Of a stretch of DNA of 64,000 nt, positions 41,210 to 50,753 are shown piece by piece; within the stretch, counting starts at the first letter, position 1; each line of letters opens with the position of its first letter. The position numbers and the translations under genes are program-made. The notes beneath the pieces are model-generated. The model made no database searches, was not told the origin of the DNA, and worked only from the letters and a program-made list of their open reading frames with translations. Origin of the DNA: an uncultured Oscillospiraceae bacterium (GTDB lineage Bacteria; Bacillota; Clostridia; Oscillospirales; Oscillospiraceae); the NCBI GenBank assembly GCA_900757655.1, contig CAAEOT010000022.1:1-64000 (forward strand), written 5' to 3'.

Positions 41210-41559
41210 GGCGTCCCCTCGATCTGCACCGTCAGGTGGTGCGGCACGCAGACGATCGGGATGGCGGATGTGGTGATCTTCCCCTGCTGGACGCACAGGA
41301 GATCCGGGCAGTCGGCATATGTGACAGACACGCCGTCAGGCTCGACGTGCACGGTGTTCATGCCCCAGTCGGTCTGCACCTCTATATCATATGGTATGGT
41401 CACGGCGCGCAGGTCGATGCGCTGATACACTTCGCCGTCGACCCGGATGACGGCCGTCTGCCCCGTCTGCCCGTGGCCGCGCAGCAGCAAAAATGCGCCG
41501 CCGCCCAAAATCGCGAGCGCGGCGAACAAAAGGACCCAAAATTTCGTCTGTTTCATCAT
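41206..41559 (-). CDS. NusG domain II-containing membrane-anchored protein
   Basis: A 117-residue protein with one N-terminal TM (about 8-26), then an external NusG-domain-II-like fold: VIRVDGEVYQRIDL near 38-51, the Cys pair in CPDLLCVQQGKI near 84-95, and IVCVPHHLTVQI at the end. No Shine-Dalgarno is evident. It pairs with the downstream Gx transporter by ATGA overlap. Such pairs often neighbour ApbE or Rnf genes, which are absent here. Function is unknown. Confidence 0.85.
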   Translation of the reverse strand: MMKQTKFWVLLFAALAILGGGAFLLLRGHGQTGQTAVIRVDGEVYQRIDLRAVTIPYDIEVQTDWGMNTVHVEPDGVSVTYADCPDLLCVQQGKITTSAIPIVCVPHHLTVQIEGTP

Positions 41560-41587
41560 ACGTTCATTTTAGGATGCCCGGCAGTGG

Positions 41588-41616
41588 TTGTCAATGGATT
41601 TTTGCCGTGGTATAAT
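41588..41616 (+). promoter_or_regulatory. SigA-type promoter of the FHA-SEDS operon
   Basis: TTGTCA (41588-41593), a 17-bp spacer and a consensus TATAAT (41611-41616), 73 bases upstream of the GTG start. A small hairpin (GCTCCC / GGGAGC, about 41651-41668) lies in the leader. Confidence 0.75.
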
Positions 41617-41688
41617 GGCTTGATTTTTATCGCTTTATTATAAATGTACCGCTCCCCGCGCGGGAGCCTTGGAAAGGAGGCGGACGCC

Positions 41689-43383
41689 GTGTCTGCCGTA
41701 ACTGCCTATGCCGCGCAGGCCGCGCACTTCATTCTGCCGGTCATCGCGCTCATTGTGCTCATCCGCTGCATCGCATCCATGTTCTACGGCCGTGCCGAGC
41801 CGGAGACGTGGGGCCATCTCGTCACGCCGGACGGCAAGGTCTATCCCCTGCTGCACTGGGAGTGCCTGATCGGCCGCGCCCGCAGCGCGGACATCACGCT
41901 GCCCTATGCCGACGTGGCCAACGTCCACGCCGTGCTCATGCGCAACGACGCCGGCGAGTGGACCGTCAGTGATCTGAGCCGCAGCGGCGGCGTGTACCTC
42001 AACGGCGAACAGATCACGGAGCCGACGCAGGTGTTCAGCGGCGACATTCTCCGCTGCTCGACGCATATGCTCAAGTTCGCCGACATGAGCGAGGAGCGCC
42101 GCGCCGTGCAGGAGCAGCGCCGCACGATCGCCGGGCGGAAGGTCTCCGCCGGCGGCACGCTGTTTTTCCTGACGGTGTTTCAGCTGCTGCTGGCGCTGGA
42201 GTTCGTGTCCTCGGCCGACAGCGCGCATCTGCTGGGCATTCTGATGTCGTTTGCAGCCCTCGCGCTCACGCAGTGGTTCTGCTACGTGCTCATGCGCACG
42301 ATGGACCGCTCGGGCTTCGAGGTCGAGACGATCGCGTTTTTCCTCTGCACGCTCGGGCTCGAGATCTGCGCGACAAGCACGCCGGACGATCTGACCAAGG
42401 AGATCATCCTCATCATCGTGGGCATCGCGCTGTTTTTCCTGCTCGGCTGGTGGCTGCGCGACCTGAGCCATGTCAAGGCGCTGCGCTGGCCGGCGGCCAT
42501 CATCTCGCTGGCGCTGCTGGCGCTGAACCTGTTTGCCGCGCGCGAGGTGTTCGGCGCGAAAAACTGGCTGACGATCGCGGGCTTCTCCCTGCAGCCGTCA
42601 GAGCTCATCAAGGTCGCGTTCATCTACGTCGGCGCGACGTCGCTCAACCGGATGTTCCGCAGCAAGAGCATCCTGCTCTTCATCGCCTTTTCCGCCATCT
42701 GCGTGGGCGGGCTCGCCCTGATGGGCGACTTCGGCTCCGCGCTCATCTTCTTTGCGACCTTCCTCGTCATTGCCTTCATGCGCTCGGGCAGCATCGCGAC
42801 CGTGCTGCTGGCCGTGACGTCCGCCGCCATGGCTGGCACACTGGTGCTGAGCATCAAGCCGCACGTGGCGCAGCGCTTCGCCACCTGGGGCCATGTGTGG
42901 GAGGACGTCTCCGGCGCGGGCTACCAGCAGACGCGCGCGCTGAGCGCGGCCGCCTCCGGCGGCCTGTTCGGCCAGGGCGCGGGCTGCGGCTGGCTGAAAA
43001 ACATTTTTGCCGCCAACACCGACATGGTGTTCGGCATGCTGTGCGAGGAGCTCGGCCTGATCGTGGCGCTGTGCGCGATGCTGGCCATCATCGCGCTGGC
43101 CATCTTCACCGTCAAAAACGCGGCTCAGGGCCGCTCGTCGTACTACGTCATCGCCGGCTGCGCCACCGTGACGCTCATGCTCGTGCAGATGTCGCTCAAC
43201 GTGTTCGGTGTGCTCGATATTCTGCCGTTCACGGGCGTGACGTTCCCGTTCGTGTCCAAGGGCGGATCGAGTATGCTCTCGTGCTGGATGCTGCTGGCCT
43301 ACATCAAGGCGGCCGACACCCGGCGCGGCGCGAGCTTCGTGGTGCGGCTGCCATCGCGTAAAAACAAGGAGGCGCAGGCATGA
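41689..43383 (+). CDS. FHA domain fused to FtsW/RodA/SpoVE-family SEDS polymerase
   Basis: A 564-residue membrane protein. TM1 lies at about 12-32. A cytoplasmic FHA (phosphothreonine-binding) domain covers about 45-125: LIGRARSADITLPYADVANVHAVL, then DLSRSGGVYLNGEQIT, the G-R / S-x-x-H / N-G pattern. A full SEDS domain follows from about 155, with FSLQPSEL near 305, WEDVSGAGYQQTRALSAAAS near 405 (catalytic-site Asp) and FPFVSKGGSSMLS near 523. The start is GTG, 8 bases after AAAGGAGG. Its stop overlaps the PBP start as ATGA, so the two form a SEDS-PBP pair. The fusion suggests control of polymerase activity by Ser/Thr phosphorylation. Confidence 0.92.
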   Translation: MSAVTAYAAQAAHFILPVIALIVLIRCIASMFYGRAEPETWGHLVTPDGKVYPLLHWECLIGRARSADITLPYADVANVHAVLMRNDAGEWTVSDLSRSGGVYLNGEQITEPTQVFSGDILRCSTHMLKFADMSEERRAVQEQRRTIAGRKVSAGGTLFFLTVFQLLLALEFVSSADSAHLLGILMSFAALALTQWFCYVLMRTMDRSGFEVETIAFFLCTLGLEICATSTPDDLTKEIILIIVGIALFFLLGWWLRDLSHVKALRWPAAIISLALLALNLFAAREVFGAKNWLTIAGFSLQPSELIKVAFIYVGATSLNRMFRSKSILLFIAFSAICVGGLALMGDFGSALIFFATFLVIAFMRSGSIATVLLAVTSAAMAGTLVLSIKPHVAQRFATWGHVWEDVSGAGYQQTRALSAAASGGLFGQGAGCGWLKNIFAANTDMVFGMLCEELGLIVALCAMLAIIALAIFTVKNAAQGRSSYYVIAGCATVTLMLVQMSLNVFGVLDILPFTGVTFPFVSKGGSSMLSCWMLLAYIKAADTRRGASFVVRLPSRKNKEAQA

Positions 43384-44684
43384 ACAAAGTCAAACGCCGC
43401 GCCATGAGCGCGCTGCTCGTCGCCGTGCTGGTGCTCGGCGGCATCGGCGTGTACATCGTGCGCTACATCGAACACGGTGCCGAGTGGGCGACCTTCGCCG
43501 CCAACAGCAGTGTCTACACCAGCGGCGTGCTCAGCACCGGCACGCTCACCGACCGCAGCGGCGTCGTGCTCGCGACGGCCAACGGCGGCTCGCGCAGCTA
43601 TGCCGACGACGCCGCCGTGCGCACGGCCTGCTATCAGGCCGTCGGCGACTACACCGGCAACGTCGGCACCGGCGCGCTCAAGGCATTTTCCAAGCAGCTC
43701 TCGGGCTACAATCCCATCACCGGCACCTACGCGACCGACGGGCACACCGTCGCGCTCACGCTCGATTCGAGCCTGTGCGTGACCGCCTATGAAGCGCTCG
43801 CCGGGCGCAAGGGCGCCGTGCTCGTGAGCAACTACAAGACCGGCGAGATCCTGTGCATGGTCTCCGGCCCGAGCATCGACCCCAACAGTGACGGCGACGT
43901 GCCGGACGGCGCATACATCAACCGCTGCATCAACGGCTCGTTCACGCCGGGCTCCATCTTCAAGCTCATCACCTCCGCCGCCGCGATCGAGAACATCAAG
44001 GACATCGACAGCCGCCGCTTCTCCTGCGCGGGCAGTCTGGACGTCAACGGCGTGAGCGTCAAGTGCACGGGCGTACACGGCAGCCAGACGTTTGAGGACG
44101 CACTGGCCAACTCCTGCAACTGCGCATTCGCGCAGATCTCACTCGAGCTCGGAGCCGACACCATCGAGAGCTACGCCAAGAAGTTCGGCTTCCTCGATTC
44201 CCAGTCGCTGAGCGGCATCCCGACGCTCGCCGGCAGCTTCACGAAGGGCGCGTCCGGCAGCGCGAACCTCGCCTGGTCGGGCATCGGCCAGTACGAGGAC
44301 CTCATCTGCCCGTACTCCATGCTGCGCTACGTCTCGGCCATCGCCAACGGCGGCAGCGTCGTGGAGCCGTCGCTGCTGCTCGATACGCCCAGCGGCTCGA
44401 CCACGAACCTGCTGAGCGGCACGACCGCCAACAAGCTGCGCGACATGATGAACTACAACGTCTCGGCCCACTACGGCACGAACCGCTTCCCGGGCCTGAA
44501 TCTCTGCGCCAAGACCGGCACCGCCGAGGTGGGCGACGGCACGTCGCACGCCTGGTTCACGGGCTTCCTGCTCGACGATGCGCACCCGTACGCCTTCGTC
44601 GTGCTGGTGGAAAACGCCGGCGGCGGTCTGACGAACGCGGGCGCCGTGGCCAACACCGTGCTGCAGGCGGCCGTGAACAAATAA
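43380..44684 (+). CDS. Class B penicillin-binding protein, transpeptidase
   Basis: A 434-residue bitopic PBP: TM at about 9-29, a short N-terminal part with LTDRSGVVLATANGGSR near 56, and a transpeptidase domain with active-site Ser in FTPGSIFKLIT (near 196), SCN in LANSCNCAFAQ (near 245) and KTG in CAKTGTAEVG (near 379). It is short, like PBPA of actinobacteria and other partners of RodA-like SEDS proteins. It is translationally coupled to the FHA-SEDS gene, so it is very probably its cognate transpeptidase. Confidence 0.93.
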   Translation: MNKVKRRAMSALLVAVLVLGGIGVYIVRYIEHGAEWATFAANSSVYTSGVLSTGTLTDRSGVVLATANGGSRSYADDAAVRTACYQAVGDYTGNVGTGALKAFSKQLSGYNPITGTYATDGHTVALTLDSSLCVTAYEALAGRKGAVLVSNYKTGEILCMVSGPSIDPNSDGDVPDGAYINRCINGSFTPGSIFKLITSAAAIENIKDIDSRRFSCAGSLDVNGVSVKCTGVHGSQTFEDALANSCNCAFAQISLELGADTIESYAKKFGFLDSQSLSGIPTLAGSFTKGASGSANLAWSGIGQYEDLICPYSMLRYVSAIANGGSVVEPSLLLDTPSGSTTNLLSGTTANKLRDMMNYNVSAHYGTNRFPGLNLCAKTGTAEVGDGTSHAWFTGFLLDDAHPYAFVVLVENAGGGLTNAGAVANTVLQAAVNK

Positions 44685-44698
44685 TTTAGGAGTCACAC

Positions 44699-46566
<1,868 letters not shown>

Positions 46567-46570
<4 letters not shown>

Positions 46571-47298
46571 AACACAAAGCATCCTGGATCCTCGCCATCG
46601 TGCTCGTCATCGCGGGCTGCGTGCTGCGCTTTGCGATGCCGGGGCACGACTTTCTGGGCTACACGCTCTGGGGCATCGCCGTGCTGGTGCTTCTGTGGGC
46701 GCGGCTGCACCGCGTGGGGCGCACTGTGCTGAGCGTACTCATGTGCGCAGGGCTGATCGTGTTCGCGGTCTTTGAGATCCCCGTCGTGCGCGACGCGCGC
46801 ACGGACACGGGCGCGCACCCGAACGCGATTATCGTGCTCGGCGCGGGCGTCAACGGCAGCACACCGTCGCTGTCAATGTGCAACCGGCTCGACGCTGCGC
46901 TGGACTATCTGGGCGCGAACCCGGACGCGCTGGCCGTCGTCTCCGGCGGTCAGGGCGAGGGTGAGGACATCACGGAAGCCGAGGCCATGGCCGACTATCT
47001 GACGGCGCACGGCATCGACAGCGCGCGCATCGTGCAGGAGGATCGGTCGCGCACCACACGCGAGAATCTGGAAAATTCGTTTGCCATCCTCCGCGCGCGG
47101 GGGTACGACCCGGCGGACGGTGTCGGCATCGTGACAAGCGAATACCACCTCTGCCGCGCCAAGCGCATGGCGCGGGCACTGGGGGCAGAGCCCGTCGGCA
47201 TCGCCGCCGGGACCACTCTGCCGTCCATGCGCATCAATTACTTCATCCGGGAGGCCTTTGCCGCCGCGTACATGCAGCTGGCCGGCACCCTGTACTGA
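46567..47298 (+). CDS. YdcF/SanA-family DUF218 membrane protein
   Basis: A 243-residue protein with two or three N-terminal TMs (about 5-75), then a DUF218 domain: HPNAIIVLGAGVNGSTPSLS near 84, LAVVSGGQGEGEDITEAEAM near 123, IVQEDRSRTTRENLENS near 152 and IVTSEYHLCRAKRMAR near 182. The family is linked to envelope integrity and vancomycin sensitivity in enterics; the biochemical role is unknown. The ATG overlaps the ABC-F stop as ATGA. Confidence 0.9.
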
Positions 47299-47308
47299 GA
47301 GGAGCCCT

Positions 47309-47869
47309 ATGGAAAAAGTCAACGTATACGACTGGGACAAGACCATCTTCCCCGTGGACAGCACGGTGGCATTCGTGCGCTGGTGCCTGCGGCGACACCC
47401 CGGCGTAATCTGGCCGCTGCTGGGCGCGCTCGTCCTGCTGCCGGTCTACCTGCTCGGCAAGGTGAGCAAGACCGCCTTCAAGGAGCGGATGTATGGCTTT
47501 CTGCGCCGCGTGCCCGATGTAGACGCAGAGCTGGAGGCGTTCTGGGCAAAAAATTTCGACCGCGTGAACCCGTGGTACCTCGCACAGCAGCGCCCGGACG
47601 ACATCATCATCTCCGCATCGCCGGAGTTTCTCGTGCGCATCCCGGCGCAGAAGCTGGGTGTGCGGCTGCTGGCCTCGCGCGTGGATAAGTACACCGGAAA
47701 GACCGACGGGGAAAACTGCCACGGCACGGAAAAGGTCCGCCGCCTGCGCGAAGCCTATCCCGGCACAGAAATCGCAGAATTTTACTCCGACTCCCGCAGT
47801 GACAGCCCGCTCGCGGAGCTGGCCGAGCACGCCTACCTCGTGCACGGGCAGGAACGCACGCCCTGGTGA
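47309..47869 (+). CDS. HAD-superfamily (subfamily IB) phosphatase-like protein
   Basis: A 186-residue HAD hydrolase. Motif I is YDWDKTIFPVDST near 6-18 (DxDxT type), motif II Ser in IISASPEFL near 98, and motif IV YSDSRSDSPLAEL near 157. A central hydrophobic segment (VIWPLLGALVLLPVYLLG near 30-47) suggests membrane contact. HAD-IB members act on phosphoserine or phospholipid head groups; the substrate here is unknown. The gene starts 10 bases after the DUF218 gene. Confidence 0.88.
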   Translation: MEKVNVYDWDKTIFPVDSTVAFVRWCLRRHPGVIWPLLGALVLLPVYLLGKVSKTAFKERMYGFLRRVPDVDAELEAFWAKNFDRVNPWYLAQQRPDDIIISASPEFLVRIPAQKLGVRLLASRVDKYTGKTDGENCHGTEKVRRLREAYPGTEIAEFYSDSRSDSPLAELAEHAYLVHGQERTPW

Positions 47870-47892
47870 GGGCGGCAGAAAGGAGAACACTT

Positions 47893-48636
47893 ATGTATTC
47901 CGCATCCGACTACCGCAGCATGGCGCGCCGCGCGCTGAAAAACTACTGGTGGCTCGCCGTGGGCGTGACGCTGCTGGCGAGCATCCTCGGCGGGACGAGC
48001 AGCGGCTTCACCCCATCATTCAGCCTCACGGTCAACGGGGACGACCTGACGCAGTATTATCCTGAGGCCCTGCGCCACGCGCTGCGCATATTTCTCCCCG
48101 TATCCGGGATCATCTCGCTGGCACAGTTCGTCATCGGCGGCAGCGTCTCCATCGGCCACAACCGCTTCTGCCTGAAGCTGGTCGACGGCGAGGAAGCCCG
48201 GTTCGAGGACCTGTTTTCCGGCTTTGACATCTTCGGCAACGCCTTCGTGCTCAACCTGCTCATCACGCTTAAGGTCATCGCATGGTCGCTGCTGTTTGTC
48301 ATCCCCGGCATCGTCGCCGCCTACCGCTACTCCATGGCGACGTACATCCTGGCCGAAAATCCGAACATGCAGGCCACGGAGGCCATTGAGCGCTCCAAGG
48401 CGCTCATGGACGGGCGAAAGGGCGACCTGTTCTGCCTCGACCTGAGCTTCATCGGCTGGGCACTGCTGGCCGTGCTGACTGCCGGCATCGGCAATCTCTG
48501 GCTCGTGCCGTATATGACCGTGTCGCGCGCCGCGTTCTACCGCAGTCTACCGCGCAGCATGGGCGGCCAGACCCCCAACGGCTGGCAGCCGAACCCCGGC
48601 CCGCAGCCGGGCGGTGACTGGTACAGCCAGAACTGA
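47893..48636 (+). CDS. DUF975 family membrane protein
   Basis: A 247-residue protein with the DUF975 N-terminal pattern MYSASDYRSMARRALKNYWW, about five TMs, GGSVSIGHNRFCLKLVDGEE near 83-102 and LLFVIPGIVAAYRYSMATYI near 133-152. The tail is Pro/Gly/Asn-rich (about 222-247). The function of the family is unknown. It is the last gene of the FHA-SEDS operon, before a terminator. Confidence 0.87.
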   Translation: MYSASDYRSMARRALKNYWWLAVGVTLLASILGGTSSGFTPSFSLTVNGDDLTQYYPEALRHALRIFLPVSGIISLAQFVIGGSVSIGHNRFCLKLVDGEEARFEDLFSGFDIFGNAFVLNLLITLKVIAWSLLFVIPGIVAAYRYSMATYILAENPNMQATEAIERSKALMDGRKGDLFCLDLSFIGWALLAVLTAGIGNLWLVPYMTVSRAAFYRSLPRSMGGQTPNGWQPNPGPQPGGDWYSQN

Positions 48637-48650
48637 ACACGAGTGCAAAA

Positions 48651-48694
48651 GCGGCCCCGCAGCGGAACTACATTCCCGCCGCGGGGCTGTTTCT
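48651..48694 (+). terminator. Intrinsic terminator of the FHA-SEDS operon
   Basis: An outer GC stem (GGCCCCGC at 48653-48660, GCGGGGCT at 48681-48688) with inner pairing, followed by GTTTCTT, 15 bases after the stop. Confidence 0.75.
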
Positions 48695-48704
48695 TATACA
48701 AGGA

Positions 48705-48733
48705 TTGACAATTTCCCTGTTTCCGGTTACACT
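48705..48733 (+). promoter_or_regulatory. SigA-type promoter of the lipoprotein gene
   Basis: TTGACA (48705-48710), a 17-bp spacer and TACACT (48728-48733), about 52 bases upstream of the ATG. Confidence 0.6.
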
Positions 48734-48785
48734 TGAACCATAGATCTGTTTCGGACAACATCTTTGGGAAGGGAGAAAACACGAT

Positions 48786-49598
48786 ATGTGGAGAAAACTA
48801 AGCTGCCTGCTTCTGTGCATTGCCATGCTGGCAGGACTCGCCGGGTGCGGCAAAGCCGCCTCCGACACCGGAAAATCCGAGGGAAAAACCGTGGACAAAG
48901 TGACAAGCACCGACAACGCAGCGGCCGCCGACACGGCGGCGCAGAACAAGGCATACGGCGCCGCGCTGTGGGACATTTACCTGTACGGCATCCTCCCGGA
49001 CAACTCCAAGCTGGACTATAGCAGCACACAGCAGGCGGAAGAAAACACATTTGCCATCTATGACGTAGATCACGACGGCCGCGAGGAGCTGATCGTTCAG
49101 TGGAGCGCGCACGCTGCGATGGCCAGCCAGATGTGCCTCATTTACGGCTACGACAACGGAAAGCTCCATGAAGAGCTGTCCGAATTTGTTGACACGCGCT
49201 TTTACAGCAACGGCGCCGTGGAAGCAAGCTGGTCGCACAATCAGGGCCTGGGCGGCCGCATCTGGCCGTACAACGTCTACACCTATGACGCCAAGACCGA
49301 CAGCTACCGTCACTTCGGCGCCGTGGACGGCTGGGACAAGAGTTATATGAGCACATATTACGGCGGCGGTGAACCCTTCCCCGACGATCTGGATCAGGAC
49401 GGGGACGGTCTCATCTACTTCCTCTACTCCGGCGAAGAGATCCCCACCTTCGGCGACGAGGCCAACGCGCAGAGAGTGGACGGACGGGAATACGAAGCCT
49501 GGCGGCAGTCGTACCTCAACGGTGCAACGGAGATCACCCTGCCCACGAAGTACATCACGCCGGACAACATCACGCCCCTCGGCTGCCCGATGCCCTGA
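48786..49598 (+). CDS. Predicted lipoprotein with EF-hand-like aspartate loops
   Basis: A 270-residue secreted lipoprotein: signal peptide with lipobox LAGLAGC (Cys at about 21), then a Ser/Thr/Ala/Lys spacer to about 55. Two aspartate-rich loops, YDVDHDGREELIV near 93-105 and DLDQDGDGLIYFL near 200-212, resemble calcium-binding DxDxDG repeats. The protein is rich in Trp and Tyr. It has its own promoter and terminator. I do not recognise a named family; a calcium-binding surface protein is the cautious reading. Confidence 0.78.
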   Translation: MWRKLSCLLLCIAMLAGLAGCGKAASDTGKSEGKTVDKVTSTDNAAAADTAAQNKAYGAALWDIYLYGILPDNSKLDYSSTQQAEENTFAIYDVDHDGREELIVQWSAHAAMASQMCLIYGYDNGKLHEELSEFVDTRFYSNGAVEASWSHNQGLGGRIWPYNVYTYDAKTDSYRHFGAVDGWDKSYMSTYYGGGEPFPDDLDQDGDGLIYFLYSGEEIPTFGDEANAQRVDGREYEAWRQSYLNGATEITLPTKYITPDNITPLGCPMP

Positions 49599-49632
49599 AG
49601 CGCGCCGGTATACCACGGACTTCCATAAGCGA

Positions 49633-49675
49633 ACCCCCTCCGCAGGTCGTATTCCTGCGGAGGGGGTGTTTTTTT
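49633..49675 (+). terminator. Intrinsic terminator after the lipoprotein gene
   Basis: A 14-bp stem (ACCCCCTCCGCAGG / CCTGCGGAGGGGGT, 7-nt loop) followed by G and seven T. The convergent dus gene has no T-run on its own strand here. Confidence 0.92.
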
Positions 49676-49681
49676 CGGCCG

Positions 49682-50638
49682 TCAGACAAAATAGCCCGCA
49701 TCCTCCCGCACCGGGCAGGACGCGAAAAGCTGGCGCACCGCGCTCTCATACTCTGCAAGGTCCTGCGCCTTGCGGATACGGCGCAGCGGCCGCTCGGCAT
49801 CCGCAAAGCTGCAGCCGAGATAGCGCCACGCCTCCTTCATGCGAAACAGCAGCGCGCGCCGGTCGGGGATGCGCGCGCGCGTGGCGGCGTAAAGCCGGTC
49901 GTGAAATGCCTGAAACTGTGCCGTCGTCGGCACGGCGCCGGTGCGCAACTGGCCGATGAGGCCGGGATTGGCAGCCAGCCCGCGGCCGAGCATGACGCGC
50001 TCCACGGTCGGAAACCGCGCCTGAAACGCGCGCACGGCCGGGGCGTCAAACAGGTCGCCGTTGTAGCACACGGGAGCGCGGCTGTGCGCGAGCGCGTAGG
50101 CGAACATGTCAAGATCCGGGTGCCCGTGGTACTGGTCGGCCTGCACGCGCGGGTGCACGATCAGCTCGCAGATCGGGTAGTCGTTATACAACTCCAGCAG
50201 CGCGGGAAACGTCTCCGCTGTCGCCTTGCCGAGCCGCGTCTTGACCGACACCGGCAGCGGGCAGGCTGCAAACACGGCGTCGAAAAACCGCCGCAGCAGA
50301 TCCGGCTCCGTGAGCAGGCCCGCGCCCTTTTTCTTCGCCGTGACGGTGTTCGACGGGCAGCCGAGGTTAAAATTCACCTCGTCGTAGCCCATGTCGGCGA
50401 GCCGCCCCGCCATCCAGAGAAAATCTTCCGCGCAGTGGCCCATGAGCTGCGGCACGACGTGGATGCCCGCGTTGTGCGCGGGCTCGATCTCGCGCAGCTC
50501 GCGCGGGGAAAACGTGCGGTTTGCCGTCGGCGAGAGAAAGGGCGTATAGTAGCTGTCCGCCGCGGGGAACGTCTGCCGCTGCGCCTGCCGGAACAGGTCA
50601 CCGGTCACGCCCTCCATCGGCGCGCAGAGATACTGCAT
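49682..50638 (-). CDS. dus: tRNA-dihydrouridine synthase
   Basis: A flavoenzyme that reduces uridine to dihydrouridine in tRNA D-loops. The 318-residue protein has the FMN-barrel start YLCAPMEGVTGDLFR at 4-18, the catalytic Cys in VNFNLGCPSNTVTAKKKGAG near 95-114, PVSVKTRLG near 138 and the C-terminal VMLGRGLAANPGLIGQL. The start is MQYLCAPMEG: GAGGTG is 6 bases upstream, whereas the ATG two codons earlier abuts that site. Confidence 0.94.
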   Translation of the reverse strand: MQYLCAPMEGVTGDLFRQAQRQTFPAADSYYTPFLSPTANRTFSPRELREIEPAHNAGIHVVPQLMGHCAEDFLWMAGRLADMGYDEVNFNLGCPSNTVTAKKKGAGLLTEPDLLRRFFDAVFAACPLPVSVKTRLGKATAETFPALLELYNDYPICELIVHPRVQADQYHGHPDLDMFAYALAHSRAPVCYNGDLFDAPAVRAFQARFPTVERVMLGRGLAANPGLIGQLRTGAVPTTAQFQAFHDRLYAATRARIPDRRALLFRMKEAWRYLGCSFADAERPLRRIRKAQDLAEYESAVRQLFASCPVREDAGYFV

Positions 50639-50693
50639 GGTCATCACCTCATTATCCGGCCCATGATAGCGGAAAATCCACCCCGCGTCAAGC

Positions 50694-50722
50694 TTTACAA
50701 ACCCGCCGCCGTCAGGTATGAT
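50694..50722 (+). promoter_or_regulatory. SigA-type promoter of fhs
   Basis: TTTACA (50694-50699), a 17-bp spacer and TATGAT (50717-50722), about 32 bases upstream of the ATG. Confidence 0.65.
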
Positions 50723-50753
50723 AAAAGGTACACGCATCCGAAGGAGGGGTTTC

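Noticed and set aside
41651..41668. Short GC hairpin in the FHA-SEDS leader as a terminator
   Set aside because: The stem is only about 6 bp and no T-tract follows; it lies just ahead of the RBS.
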